A stretch of 64,000 bases of DNA from Salvia splendens (Eukaryota; Streptophyta; Magnoliopsida; Lamiales; Lamiaceae). The notes under the pieces were generated by a model that was not told where the DNA came from, ran no database searches, and saw nothing but the letters and a program-made list of their open reading frames with translations. The stretch is taken from positions 34,893,779 through 34,957,778 of the forward strand of contig NC_056040.1 in NCBI RefSeq assembly GCF_004379255.2, given 5' to 3'. Position numbers and translations under genes: made by a program. Positions 29,772 to 41,652 of the stretch are shown piece by piece (positions within the stretch are counted from its first letter, which is position 1; each line of letters opens with the position of its first letter).

Positions 29772-31639
29772 TCATACTCCGCCAGCTTCGTCTCCGGCTC
29801 CTCGGTGAGGTTCAGCTTCCTTCTCCTTGTCTGCCTCAGCTTCAGCCTCGGCCTCCCTGCTCCTCCCAGCCTGCTCGGTGCCCCCATCACCGATCAGCAG
29901 CACCTCTTGCTCGGCCTGCCTGTCTCCGGTCTGCTGATCAAGCTGCTCGGTCTCACCCTCTCCGTGGAAAATTGGAGCAGGTGAAACTGGCCCTAAGGAG
30001 GCAAAGATAGCCTCCATATTCTCGTCCCGGTCAGCTCGGCAACTACGAACTCGGTCAGCAGAAAGCAAGACCGAGGACGAAGCAAGCTCCTCAAGGAGCG
30101 GCAGACTCTGGAGACGAGCTGCTATCTCTCGGCCGTACAGCGGCAGGACGACTTCGGGCCCCTGCTCGGCATTATCGGTCATCAGTTTCAGCAGATCACC
30201 GACAAAGGCCGAAAATTGATTGCTTAGAAAGAGTTTCTCCGCGAAAGCACGGAGAACCTCCCCTTGGGCAACCACGGCGGCAGCATCCCTCCGTTTCGTC
30301 TGCTCTCGCTGGATGACGAGCTGGTTTTTGGCAAACTGGGCTTCATCCTGGGCCGAGATCCTAGCAGCTCTGGCCTTCTCAAAGTCTGCCTTAGCCTGTT
30401 CGGCCTGGTGACGAGCAGCCGCCAACTTCCTCTGCATCTCAGCATAATCGTTGGACGCTTTGGAGAGTTCAACGGCGACGAGCTTGGAGAGCATATCGTT
30501 CCTCTGAAAATGGAAAAAGAAAAAAAGTCAACCGAGGGGCCACAAAAAATACAGAAAAAAAAGCAAGGCCAGAAAATCAGGAAGAGAATTCACCTCGGCG
30601 AAGTCCGTGGGCCATAAAAATGGCTCACAGATATGTTCCGAAGGAGGCGCCAAGACCACGTCTTTCTCTGGCGCTCTTGGGGGCTTCTGGGTCTTCCCCT
30701 TCCCCTTTGCCGAAGTGGACTCCGGCTTTTTTGGATCCGAAGAAGAGGTCTTTTGCCTCTTCGGATTCTTCTCGGCATCAGGCGCCGAGCTGGTAGCCTT
30801 CTGTTTCTCCGGCTCCTTAAGCTCGGAGGATTTGCGGCTAATCTTATTTAGCAAGTTCACTGCCAAAAAGCAAGAAAACAAGGTTAGTTTTCGCCACAAA
30901 AGCAGTAAGGCACAAAAAAGAAGTCCTCACCCTCAGTCTCTTCGTCCGAAGACGAGGAGTCGAACACGAAGTCGCCCTTGACGAGCTCAGACTCCAGGTA
31001 CTGCTTCCTAATCATAGGAATCTTATTGAGCTCGCCCTCGAGCTCGTTCAACGGTTCTAACCGAGGATGAGGGATCACGGACTTCGGCCCTCTCCAGGGA
31101 AAGCCCGGAGCCGCTGTCCTATTATAAAAAAAGAAGCGATGTTGCCACTTTGGCCACTTGGTTTTGCAGAAGGCCCTAAAGGGCTGTAAAGGGATCAAGT
31201 AAAACCAAGATCCCTTCCTCTTAAACTGGAAGAAATTAAGGATTGCCCTCAGAGACAGATCCTTATCTAGCCTACGCAGTTCGGCAGTAAAGGCCGATAA
31301 GTGCCTCCAAGAGTTCGGAGTCACCTGACCTAAAGGGAGTTGAAAAAAATCTAGCAGCTCTACAAAGGCAGGGGGAAGAGGGAAACGAAGCCCGCATTCC
31401 AAGCCGGCTTCATAAACGGTGGCGTAACCCTCCGGCGGCGAGTCAGCCCTATGAAGGTCGTCGGGAATCGCAACCTTCCCCCCAGGAAAAAAATATTTTT
31501 CGTGTAAGGATATCACAGTATCCTTACTCAAGATGCTGTGAAAATACTCTACGGTCTTCTCCCCGGATTCTTTCCGGCTAGAAGACCCCTTACCCCCTTT
31601 CCTACCGCTACCTGACTCAGAAGAAGAAGAAGAAGACAT
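29772..31639 (-). CDS. Antisense gene 1 of the full-length gypsy element: Transposase_28-like, three exons
   Basis: Exons 31639-30931, 30859-30594 and 30503-29772 (709, 266 and 732 nt) join in frame to 568 aa. Donors GTGAGG and GTGAAT; acceptors TTGGCAG and TTTTCAG. Start: the ATG of the serine run, with a TATA-like GATAAATA upstream near 31777. Transposase_28-like domain (ECGLRFPLPPAFVELLD, GQVTPNSWRHLS, WPKWQHRFFF), an acidic hinge (SSSSDEETE), a basic linker, and a coiled coil with Glu/Ala tail in exon 3. These introns can only be removed from an antisense transcript, which argues for a promoter beside the 3' LTR facing inward. The product's role is unknown. Confidence 0.75.
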
Positions 31640-31943
31640 GGTTCTTACTCTTTGAAAGTCTGAAGAAATTCTGAAGAAATTCTTGAAAGTGGAAGGAAAT
31701 TTTTACGCAAAAGAGAGAGAATGCAGAAGAAGCAATAGCAAAAGTGTTCAAATGATGAAGAAAGGACGTATTTATCAGATTCGGAGAAGATTTCAAAATC
31801 ATCGCACCGTTTCGAATCCCACCTTTTCAGGATTCAACGGCCGGATTTTACTGTCGCATTTAATGCAGTCACGCGCAAGGCACGTCCCCTGACGTCAGCC
31901 TCCCCCGTACCTTTATCCAGAATGCCGAAGTGACTCGCTTCGC

Positions 31944-31960
31944 CGAAGTGATTCACTTCG
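31944..31960. promoter_or_regulatory. 17-bp palindrome beside the 3' LTR (full-length gypsy)
   Basis: CGAAGTGATTCACTTCG, 18 bp from the LTR, with the related GAAGTGACTCGCTTCG just before it. It lies between the antisense promoter region and the G-rich primer tract. Confidence 0.6.
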
Positions 31961-31977
31961 CTTTTCGGGGGGGGTAG

Positions 31978-32682
31978 TGATGGGGTACGTACTAAACAAG
32001 CCCAATAGCAGTGACGGCCCATCAGCCCAAAGCCCAAGGAAGAGTATCAGTTCGGCATTACCAAAGAGTTCGGCCCCAGCCTACAGCTCGGTAAAAGCCA
32101 ACCAATCAGTTCGGCATTACCAAAGAGTTCGGCCCCAGCCTACAGCTCGGTAAAAGCCGACCAATCAAGCTCTACTCTCAGATCGGCAAAAGCTGCTCGG
32201 CAATAGTTCAGAAGTTCGGTCTCAGTATTCGACCGAACTGGGAGATAGTGGACTCATGCAGAACCTCCACGACCTCCACTACACGATCTATTTAGTGGTG
32301 TCAACTCATGCAGGGTCTCATGCAGGATAGCGGACCAAACAAAGAGATAGTGGACCCATGCAGGATCTCATGACCTCCACGACATCCACTACCTAGTTAG
32401 TGGTGATGCAAGCCACGACCTAGTTAGTGGTGATGCAAGCCACGATCTTGGTTCAATGTATAAATAGAACTTAGATCAGATAGAGGAGGGGCTGGAGACA
32501 TCAAATAACATATAGCAAGTCTGTATTTGTAAGCTGTAAACCAGATCAAGCAATACAATCTTGCCCTCCTTTCTTCCCGTGGACGTAGATTTACTTCAGT
32601 AAATCGAACCACGTAATTCCTTGTGTCGTGATCTATATTCATTACCTGCATTTACTACCATCAAAAATTCGCCCAACCATCA
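31978..32682 (+). repeat. 3' LTR of the full-length gypsy element
   Basis: 705 bp, preceded by the polypurine-like GGGGGGGGTAG and followed by the GAACC duplication. Confidence 0.96.
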
Positions 32683-32687
32683 GAACC

Positions 32688-35638
32688 TATGCGTTAATGG
32701 AAGATCTCATATAATTTCAGATGTATATCTGATACCGGAATTAACAAGCAATCTGGTCAGTTTGGGACAATTTGTGCAAAAGGGATGCGAGATTCTGATG
32801 CATCATGGAGTATGCAAACTCTATCATCCGGATTTGGGACTTATTATGCAGTCAAGGATGACAGCAAACAGGTTGTTTAAGATTATGGCAACTAAATATA
32901 GCATGGTTGCAACAGAGGAATGCTTGAAAACCACAACGATGGAAGATCTACAACTCTGGCATCGAAGGTATGGGCATCTAAACTACAAGGGTTTAAGAAC
33001 GTTGAAATACCAGAACATGGTGAGAGGGATACCACACCTTAACACAGAAGGAGCCGAAAAATGTGTCAGCTGCTTGGTAGGCAAGCAACACCGTGAAAGC
33101 ATTCCAAAGAAGAGCTTGTGGCTTTCATCACGGAGATTGCAACTGGTACACTCAGACATTTGTGGCCCTATTTCTCCAACATCAAACAGTGACAAGAGAT
33201 ACATCCTCACCTTCATCGACGACTTTAGCAGAAAGGTTTGGATATACTTCTTGTCACTAAAATCTGAGGCTTTTGTTTTCTTCACTAGATTCAAAAACCA
33301 GGTGGAGAAAGAGATTGGAGAAACGTTGGCATGTTTGAGAACGGATAGAGGTGGTGAATTCACATCGAATGAATTCAATGATTTCTGTGAAGAAGCCGGG
33401 GTAAGCAGACAACTCACTACCGCTTTTACTCCGCAACAAAACGGAATTGCTGAGCGCAAGAACCGTACAATAATGAACATGGTTCGATGCATTTTGAATG
33501 ACAAAGGAGTTCCTAGGAAATTCTGGGCGGAAGCAGCAAAATGGGCTGTGCATGTATTAAACCGAAGTCCAACCTCAGTGATACAAGGGAAAACACCTGA
33601 AGAAATATGGAGTGGAATGAAGCCAAGAGTCGACTATTTCAGGGTATTTGGGTGCATAGCACATGTTCATGTTCCAGACCAAAGGAGAACGAAGCTTGAC
33701 GATAAAAGCACCATATGTGTGCTAATCGGAGTTAGCAACGAATCAAAGAGTTATCGTTTATACAATCCGACTACAGAGAAGGTCATAACAAGTAGGGATG
33801 TAATTTTCGAAGAAGAGAAAGGATGGGATTGGGGACAGAAAATAAAAGAATCAGAGGCTGAGCAATTGGTCTGGGAGGATAGAGAATCAGAAGTCGAGAA
33901 GAATATGGAAGAAGCGGTTCAGGAACCTGAAACAGAACAGAACAACGAGGAAAGTGTTCAAGATACAGTACCGATTCCGATTCAAAATCCTACGGCTCAG
34001 AGAATCAGAAGAAAACCCGCTTATTTGCTGGATTACGAGACTGGAGGGGAAGAAGAAGAAGAAGAAGAAATTGCTGGTCTCGTAATGTTTGTCTCAAACG
34101 ACGATCCTGTAACCTTTGATAAAGCCAGTAAAGAAGACAAATGGGTAAAACCCATGAAAACAGAGCTGGAGTCAATAGAAAGGAATGGCACTTGGTTTCT
34201 CACAGAGCTTCCAAGCGGAGCAAAGAAGATTGGAGTTAAATGGATTTATAAGACAAAGCTTAACGAGAAAGGAGAGGTTGACAAATACAAAGCTCGGTTA
34301 GTAGTCAAGGGTTATGCGCAGGAAGAAGGGGTGGATTACAGCGAAGTCTTTGCTCCTGTGGCACGTTGGGATACTATTCGTATGATCCTAGCTGTGGCAG
34401 CTCAGAAAAACTGGTGTGTTTATCAGTTAGACGTAAAGAGTGCCTTCCTTTACGGCGAACTAACGGAAGATGTTTTCGTGGATCAACCAGAAGGATACAT
34501 AAAGGAAGGAGAAGAGCACAAAGTATACAAATTGGTGAAGGCACTATACGGCTTAAAACAAGCTCCAAGAGCTTGGTACAGTAAGATTGAAGCCTATTTT
34601 GTCAAAGAGGGCTTTCAGAGATGCGAGTACGAGTACACACTTTTTGTTAAGACTGAAGAAGGTGGCAGATTTCTTATTGTCAGTCTTTACGTAGATGACT
34701 TAATCTTCACAGGAAATGATGAAGCGATGCTTAAGGAGTTCAAATCATCTATGAAAGAAGAATTTGAGATGACCGACTTGGGAAAAATGAAGTATTTCTT
34801 AGGTGTTGAGGTAACACAAGATGAAGATGGGATCTTTATTCATCAAAAGAAATATGCTGGGGAGATTCTAGAGAGGTTCAAATTACAGAATGGAAATGAA
34901 GTCAAGAATCCTATCGTGCCGGGAGTGAAGTTATCAAAGGAGGGAGATGGAAACAGAGTCGATTGTACGCTGTACAAACAACTCATTGGAAGCTTGATGT
35001 ACATCACAACGACAAGACCTGATTTGATGTTCGCAGTTTGTTTGCTGAGTAGATACATGGCGGATCCCAGAGATGAACATATGCAAGCTGCAAAATGAGT
35101 GTTACGATATATCAAGGGTACTCTAGGATTTGGTGTGTTTTACAAAAGAGGAATGACGGAGGAGTTGACAGTTTACACAGATAGTGATTACGCCGGAGAC
35201 GTTGACAATAGGCGTAGCACAAGCGGCTATGCATTCTTGCTGAGTGGAGGAGCTGTTGCGTGGGCCTCAAAGAAGCAACCGGTAGTTACTCTATCTACTA
35301 CGGAAGCTGAGTTCATTGCTGCAGCATATTGTGCTTGTCAGTGTGTGTGGATGAGGAGGATTTTGGAAGAATTTGGGTTAATGCAGTCAGGTTGCACGAC
35401 AATTCTATGTGATAACAATTCAACAATTAAGTTATCAAGAAATCCAATTCTTCATGGTCGCAGCAAACATATCGATGTCAGGTTTCATTTTCTGAGAGAT
35501 CTCACTAAGAATGAAGTTGTGAAATTGGTTCATTGTGGAACTAATGATCAGATTGCAGACATATTGACTAAGCCATTGAAGTTGGAAGCTTTTGTTCGTT
35601 TAAGAGAGAAACTTGGAGTTTGCGAGAGAGTAAACTGA
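32688..35638 (+). pseudogene. Copia 1 Pol: integrase, RT, RNase H, with one nonsense codon
   Basis: Continues the frame broken at 21842. GAG-pre-integrase zinc motif (HRRYGHLNYKGL ... CVSCLVGK), integrase core (HSDICGPIS, FIDDFSRKVWIYF, LRTDRGGEFTS, TPQQNGIAERKNRT), then RT (KWIYKTKLNEKGEVDKYKAR, YQLDVKSAFLYGEL, SLYVDDLIFTG) and RNase H (YTDSDYAGDVDNRRSTSGYA, STTEAEFIAA). One TGA at 35096-35098, in AAK-stop-VLRYIKG where family members usually have Arg, interrupts it between RT and RNase H; CGA to TGA is the simplest explanation. Otherwise open to the stop at 35636-35638. Confidence 0.92.
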
Positions 35639-35667
35639 AGCTAACGCTTTCAGTTTAGGGGAGGCAA

Positions 35668-35900
35668 TGTTGGATTTGAATCAGTCGCTGGTCAAGAATA
35701 ATGCTCCAAAGATGTCGGAGTCTGTTGGAGTCAAGAAGTTGTTTGAGATTTTTATGCTCTGTTTCCTTATTTTTCTTGTGTCAGTTGTACAGAAGACTTT
35801 GTCTTCTTTGTTAGGCTATTTAAAGCCATTTCCTACTGCTATTAAAATTATCGATGCTTATTCAGCTTTTGTCAAGTATTGTTTGATCTCAGAACCAACA
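35668..35900 (+). repeat. 3' LTR of copia 1
   Basis: 233 bp, preceded by the purine tract TTAGGGGAGGCAA and followed by the TGGCA duplication. Confidence 0.95.
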
Positions 35901-35905
35901 TGGCA

Positions 35906-36503
35906 TGTGTCACATGGGTGACTGAGTTTGCAGCTGTTTTTCTCTCCAGAATTCTAAAAACATTCACACAACTGCTTCTCAAATTCTGAAAAAAAGCTCA
36001 TAAATTTCTTCACCATCTGCACTGCTGCTTTTTTGAAACCCATCAAACTGAATAAAACAAATTAAAAACAATTTAAACTAGAAAGTAATCGATGCAGGCT
36101 CTAAGACGATAGAACAGTTTACATGAACAACATCATCAGCTCAATCATCAAATTACCTGATCTATGGAAGGAGACTGAGAGAATGATTTTTAGAGCTCAT
36201 GAAACTAACAACCCAAATTAATTTTTAGAAATCATGAAACAAAATCCCCAAATTAAAACCTACTCACTAAACAAAACCCTCCAAATCGGTGCGGATACAG
36301 AATCTAACGTATTTCACTCATGAAGCAAAACCCCAAACTAAAATACCAATATTTTCGGTTTATCCCAATTCCATTTTAACATTGAATTTTTATTTTACAG
36401 TTCATGATTAATTCGGGGCTTCAAGGCAATCTCATAACCAATTTGAAAAGACAAAAAGATTTCTTGAAGTCCTTCAAGGACTTTCGGTACTTCCTACTAT
36501 GGT
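35906..36503. other. Unique sequence between copia 1 and copia 2
   Basis: AT-rich with no open frame of note. Before copia 1 inserted it lay directly upstream of the UBA2-like gene, so it may contain that gene's displaced 5' UTR or promoter (inference). Confidence 0.4.
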
Positions 36504-36508
36504 ACCTA

Positions 36509-37027
36509 TGTTGAGAAAACCGGGTAATTTTCTCTCAAATAGTGAAATAAACCGATTCAGTAATTTCAGAGTTAACCCAACGGGGTCTACTCGATAAAAT
36601 TACTTCCCCAAATAAATTCTCCGGAAAGACTGGTGGGGACACTGTCCTCTCTTAAATACCAGACTCCCAACAGAATTTATCAGTCGGTGTACAAAACACT
36701 ACTACCAAACCCGCAAATAATATTGAATACAATACCACAACAGAAAATAAACCCAGAAATAAATGCGGAACAAAATAAATAATAAAGAAAGAACACACCC
36801 GAAACTTTGATAACGGAGTTCGGCCAAATTGCCTACGTCTCAGAGCACCCTCTGCAGAGCCCGTTATATTTAGACGGAGAAGAGAATATAATTTTGAGGA
36901 TGATTAACAAATGAGGGGGGGAGTTCCTTTTATAAGGCAACTGACCCCCCAAGGTTTTAATTCCCCACCGATGTGGGATTTACACATTTTGACAAAAGTC
37001 AAAGTTTGTAGGCAACAAACTTCAACA
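36509..37027 (-). repeat. 3' LTR of copia 2 (519 bp)
   Basis: In element orientation begins TGTTGAAGTTTGTTGCC after the purine tract CCAAGGTGGAGATT and ends TTTTCTCAACA. Confidence 0.88.
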
Positions 37028-37117
37028 AATCTCCACCTTGGCAAAATTTCAAATCCCGCCAAATACAAATCTTCTCCATCCAAACAAACGACTCGCGGTG
37101 CTTTCATATTGGCGCAG

Positions 37118-40100
37118 TCAAGAGCCAGCTCCAAATCGCAGAATATTAACCAAGTTCAAACAATGTTCAAACTTGGCCCTCGTCACCACCTTGGTCAACA
37201 TATCTGCGGGATTCTCCAAAGTTGGAACCTTTCGGATGACAATTTCCTCTTCTTCGAGAATTTCCCGCACAAAATGATAGCGAACATCAATGTGCTTCGT
37301 CCTTGCATGAAAGACCTGATTCTTTGCTAAATGAATAGCACTCTGGCTGTCAGAATATACTTCAAGTTGTTTCTGACCAACACCCAATTCTTTCAGCAAC
37401 CCATGAAGCCAAATCGCCTCCTTCACAGCTTCAGTAATGGCCATGTACTCTGCCTATGTCGTAGACAAAGCCACCGTTGACTGCAAGGTAGACTTCCAAC
37501 TAACTGTCGCACTCGCTAAAGTGAACAAATAGCCCATAGTAGATCTTCGCTTATCCAAATCACCAGCATAGTCGGAATCACAATATCCAACTGCAAAATG
37601 ACCAAGTGATTTATCCTGCTCAAACAACAAACCAATGTCTACAGTATCTTTGATATACCGCAGAATCCATTTCACAGCTTGCCAATGACCCTTTCCTGGA
37701 TCATGCATGTATCTGCTCACAGTACCAACGGCCTGTGAAATGTCTGGTCTTGTACACACCATTGCATACATCAAGCTTCCAACTGCGTTAGCATAGGGAA
37801 CCTTCGCCATATATTCTCGCTCATCTTCCGTATTTGGAGATAACTGAGAACTAAGTTTCAAATGAGGAGCAAGTGGGGTACTTACAGGTTTGGAATCATC
37901 ATTTTTACCAAAACGCTGTAGTACTCTGGTCAAATACTGCTTCTGTGTCAGCCAAAGCTTGCCTCCTTCTCTATCTCTTGTTATCTTCATGCCGAGAATC
38001 TTCTTGGCTTCCCCCAAATCCTTCATCTCGAACTCTTTACTCAATTGAGCCTTCAATTTCTCTACTTCAACTTGGCTCTTTGATGCTATCAGCATATCAT
38101 CAACGTATAAGAGTAGGTAGATGTAGGAACCATCTTGAAGTCTGCGCAAATACACATAGTGGTCGTATTTGCTTCTTGTGTACATCTGATCCTTCATAAA
38201 CTTGTCAAACCGTTTGTACCACTGTCTTGAAGACTGTTTCAATCCGTACAACGATTTGTTCAACTTGCAAACCCAATTTTCTTTACCAGCAACCTTGAAT
38301 CCCTCCGGTTGGGTCACATAGATTTCCTCCTTCAGATCACCGTGTAAAAACGCGGTCTTCACATCAAGTTGAGCTAGCTCCAAATTCAACTGCGCTACCA
38401 AAGCCAACAAAATTCTAATGGAGGAATGTTTAACAACAGGAGAAAATACCTCATTGTAATCAATTCCCTCCTTCTGGGCGTAGCCTTTAGCTACCAATCT
38501 TGCTTTGTAGCGAACATCATCTCTGTCAGGAAATCCATCTTTCTTTGCAAAAACCCATTTACATCCAATTGCCTTCCTGCCTTTCGGCAATAGCATCAAC
38601 TTCCACGTCTTGTTCTTCTGAAGAGATTGCATCTCTTCTTCCAAAGCACCTTTCCAACCATCGCTTTCTGAACTTTCAATAGCTTTCGAAAAGATACATG
38701 GAACATCATCAACAACTGGAAGCGCATATGCTACCATATCCGCAAATCGAGCAGGTTTCTTATTTTCCCGCCTCGTTCGCCTAACTGCAATTGGCTCTGA
38801 TTGCTGCGAAGGTTCTTGGGGTGGAACCTCTTCATCATCTGACTCTTCTTCTTCCGTAGGAGAGTCATTTGTGGTGTTCGTAGTTGGGATCACAACTGCT
38901 TCTTCGAACTCCACCTGCTTCGGTGTATACTCCACTTGCTGCGAAGTATCACTACTATTTGGATTTACCTTATTCAACATGGAAGATTCATCAAATGTAA
39001 CATCCCTACTTACAATCATCTTCTTAGACTCCAAACACCATAACCGATATCCTTTAACACCAGCACTGAAACCCATAAACAAAGCCTTCTTTGCACGTGG
39101 ATCCAACTTTGATTCAGTCACATGATAATATGCAATAGAACTAAAAATATGCAAAGAATCATAATCAGTTGCAGGTTTACCGGACCATACCTCTAAAGGA
39201 GTCTTGCCATCAATGGCAGAACATGGCAAACGATTGACAATGTGTTGAGCGTATGTGATGGCCTCAGCCCAAAATTTTCTGTCTAGCCCAGCCTTAGACA
39301 GCATACAACGAACTTTCTCCACTAGTGTTCGATTCATACGCTCTGACACTCCATTCTGCTGTGGTGTATTTCTCACTGTGAAGTGCCGAACTATGCCACA
39401 CTCTTGGCATACATCTTGGAAAGGATCACTCTTATATTCTCCACCGTTGTCAGATCTGAGAACCTTGATCTTCCTCCCCATCTGATTTTCAACTTGAGCT
39501 TTCCATTTCAGAAAAATCCCAAGGACTTCATTTTTGCTCTTCATAGTGTACACCCAAACTTTCCTGGAAAAATCATCAACAAAAGTGACAAAATAGTGTC
39601 TACCTCCAAGTGACGGAGTCTTGGCAGGTCCCCACACATCTGAGTGCACGTAATCCAGAATTCCCTTCGTATTATGGATTGCAGTGCCAAATTTCACTCT
39701 TCGTTGTTTTCCCAGAACACAATGCTCGCAAAACTCTAATTTGCAAGACTTCGTACCTTTCAATAATCCTTGCTTGGCGAGAATTTGCAATGATCTCTCA
39801 CCAGCATGTACCAATCGCAAATGCCAAAGCTTCGTCGCCTCTGCATCCTTCTTATTACTCGAAGTTGCAGTTGCTACTGTCCCAACAACTGTACTACCTT
39901 GGTAGTAATACAAATTGTTCTTCCTCACACCTTTCAGCATCACCAATGCTCCTGAAGTTGCTTTAAGAATTCCATCTCGCATCATCACAACTAGGCCTTT
40001 AGATTCTAAGGCCCCCAATGAGATGAGATTCTTCTTCAACTGGGGCACGTACCGCACATCCTTCAAAATTCTAGTGGATCCATCCTGATTCCATAGCTTG

Positions 40101-41128
40101 ATTGAGCCTATCCCGACTGTCTTACATGGAGTGTCATTCCCCATGTAAACAAGTCCGCCATTGAGTTCTTCGAAATCAAAGAACCACTCCCTGATGGGAC
40201 ACATATGATAGGTGCAACCTGAATCCAATATCCACTCGTCTGGATGCGATGTTGAAGGTGAAACCGTCAAAGAACAATCTGACTCCGCATCATTTTTGCA
40301 TTCAGCAACATTTGCATCTTGCGAAGCCTTTTCTTTCAACTTCAACTTTGGGCAGCCTTTCTTCCAATGTCCTTTCTCATAACAGAAAGCACACTCATCT
40401 TTGGCAGCTCGCTTTTTCGATTTGGACCTTCCTCTTCTCTCCTTTGATCGGCCTTGTTGACGACCTCTTGCAACTAATGCTTCATCTGTAACTGCTTTGC
40501 CTTTCATTTTATCTGCCTTTCGCAATTCATGACTATACAAAGCAGAACATACAGTATCTAAAGACACATTCTCTTTACCGTGGAGTAATGTGGTCTCCAG
40601 ATGTTCAAATTCATCAGGTAGAGACGACAACAACATCAATGCCAGATCCTCATCCTCAAATTTCACATCTAAATTTAGCAGGTCTGCTACTAATTGGTTA
40701 AACAAAGTAATGTGTTCATTCATAGTGGTACCTGGTCGGTATTAAAATCGGAACAACCTTTTCTTCATAAGGAGCTTATTCTGACCACTCTTCTTCAGAA
40801 ATTTGTCCTCCAGTGTCTTCCACAATCTATGTGCAGAAGTCTCATTCTTGACAGCATACTTCTGCTCCCTGGACAGACACGACCGAATTGTTCCACAAGC
40901 TAACCGATTTATGGTACTCCAATCTTTATCATCTATATCTTCTGGTTTCTTTTCTTCAATGGCAATGTCAAGACCTTGCTGGAAAAGAGAGTCTAGAACC
41001 TCCCCCTGCCACATACCAAAATGGCCAGTACCGTCAAATATCTCCACCGCCAATTTCATATTTGACGGTGGAAACCTCGACCACGATGACGAAGAACTAG
41101 CCTTGTTTTCTTGATCATTACCCGCCAT
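37118..41128 (-). pseudogene. Copia 2 Gag-Pol, two nonsense codons
   Basis: Starts MAGNDQENKASSSSSWSRF. Gag with CCHC knuckle (CAFCYEKGHWKKGC), protease (WILDSGCTYHMC), integrase (HSDVWGPAKTPS, LRSDNGGEYKS, TPQQNGVSERMNRT), RT (KARLVAKGYAQKEGIDYNEV, LLYVDDMLIAS) and RNase H (YCDSDYAGDLDKRRSTMGY). TAA at 40742-40744 interrupts Gag (RLFRF-stop-YRPGTTMNEH, probably from CAA). TAG at 37454-37456 interrupts RNase H (ALSTT-stop-AEYMAITEA, where GAG is expected). All segments are in one phase, so two point changes alone separate it from an open frame. Probably inactive. Confidence 0.93.
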
Positions 41129-41187
41129 TACAGACTCAAAATAAAGTATTCAATATTACAAACAAACAGAACCAAGGACGAACCTTT

Positions 41188-41200
41188 GGCTCTGATACCA
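41188..41200 (-). other. Primer binding site of copia 2
   Basis: TGGTATCAGAGCC on the minus strand, two bases from the 5' LTR; matches initiator methionine tRNA. Confidence 0.9.
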
Positions 41201-41202
41201 CT

Positions 41203-41647
41203 TGTTGAGAAAACCGGGTAATTTTCTCTCAAATAGTGAAATAAACCGATTCAGTAATTTCAGAGTTAACCCAACGGGGTCTACTCGATAAAATTACTTC
41301 CCCAAATAAATTCTCCGGAAAGACTGGTGGGGACACTGTCCTCTCTTAAATACCAGACTCCCAACAGAATTTATCAGTCGGTGTACAAAACACTACTACC
41401 AAACCCGCAAATAATATTGAATACAATACCACAACAGAAAATAAACCCAGAAATAAATGCGGAACAAAATAAATAATAAAGAAAGAACACACCCGAAACT
41501 TTGATAACGGAGTTCGGCCAAATTGCCTACGTCTCCGAGCACCCTCTGCAGAGCCCGTTATATTTAGACGGAGAAGAGAATACAATTTTGAGGATGATTA
41601 ACAAATGAGGGGGGAGTTCCTTTTATAAGGCAACTGACCCCCCAACA
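41203..41647 (-). repeat. 5' LTR of copia 2 (445 bp, internally shortened)
   Basis: In element orientation reads TGTTGGGGGGTCAGTTGCC; the 3' LTR has 74 extra bases between TGTTG and GGGGGTCAG. The rest is nearly identical. Confidence 0.9.
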
Positions 41648-41652
41648 ACCTA

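Larger units (their letters stand above)
21843..32682 (+). mobile_element. Full-length Tat-like Ty3/gypsy retrotransposon (10,840 bp)
   Basis: Both LTRs are 705 bp (21843-22547, 31978-32682) with TGATGG/CCATCA ends and a perfect GAACC duplication (21838-21842, 32683-32687). I noticed only three LTR differences (near 21882, 22248 and 22313 and their counterparts), about 0.4%, so it is young and possibly active. Order: LTR, primer site, gag-protease, leaky stop, RT-RNaseH-second RNaseH-integrase, 44-bp and 39-bp tandem repeats, two antisense genes, palindrome, G-rich tract, LTR. The second, archaeal-like RNase H and the antisense genes place it in the Tat clade. All its reading frames are open. 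Confidence 0.97.
20539..35900 (+). mobile_element. Ty1/copia element 1, interrupted by a nested gypsy element
   Basis: LTRs 20539-20773 (235 bp) and 35668-35900 (233 bp) with TGTTGG/CCAACA ends, flanked by TGGCA on both sides (20534-20538, 35901-35905). Without the nested element and its target duplication it is about 4.52 kb. The LTRs differ by a 2-bp indel (cgcg/cg) and one substitution that I can see, so it is young. Gag-pol is one reading frame across the nested insertion with a single nonsense codon. The insertion point is 89 bp upstream of the UBA2-like start codon. Confidence 0.96.
36509..41647 (-). mobile_element. Copia 2: Tnt1-like Ty1/copia element
   Basis: Flanked by ACCTA on both sides (36504-36508 and 41648-41652). 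The LTRs are unequal: 3' LTR 36509-37027 (519 bp) and 5' LTR 41203-41647 (445 bp). The shorter one lacks 74 bp just after the terminal TGTTG. The Met-tRNA primer site is next to the 5' LTR. Gag-pol is a single frame with two nonsense codons. Gag (MKLAVEIFDGTGHFGMWQGE) and integrase resemble tobacco Tnt1, suggesting the Tork lineage. Confidence 0.94.
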
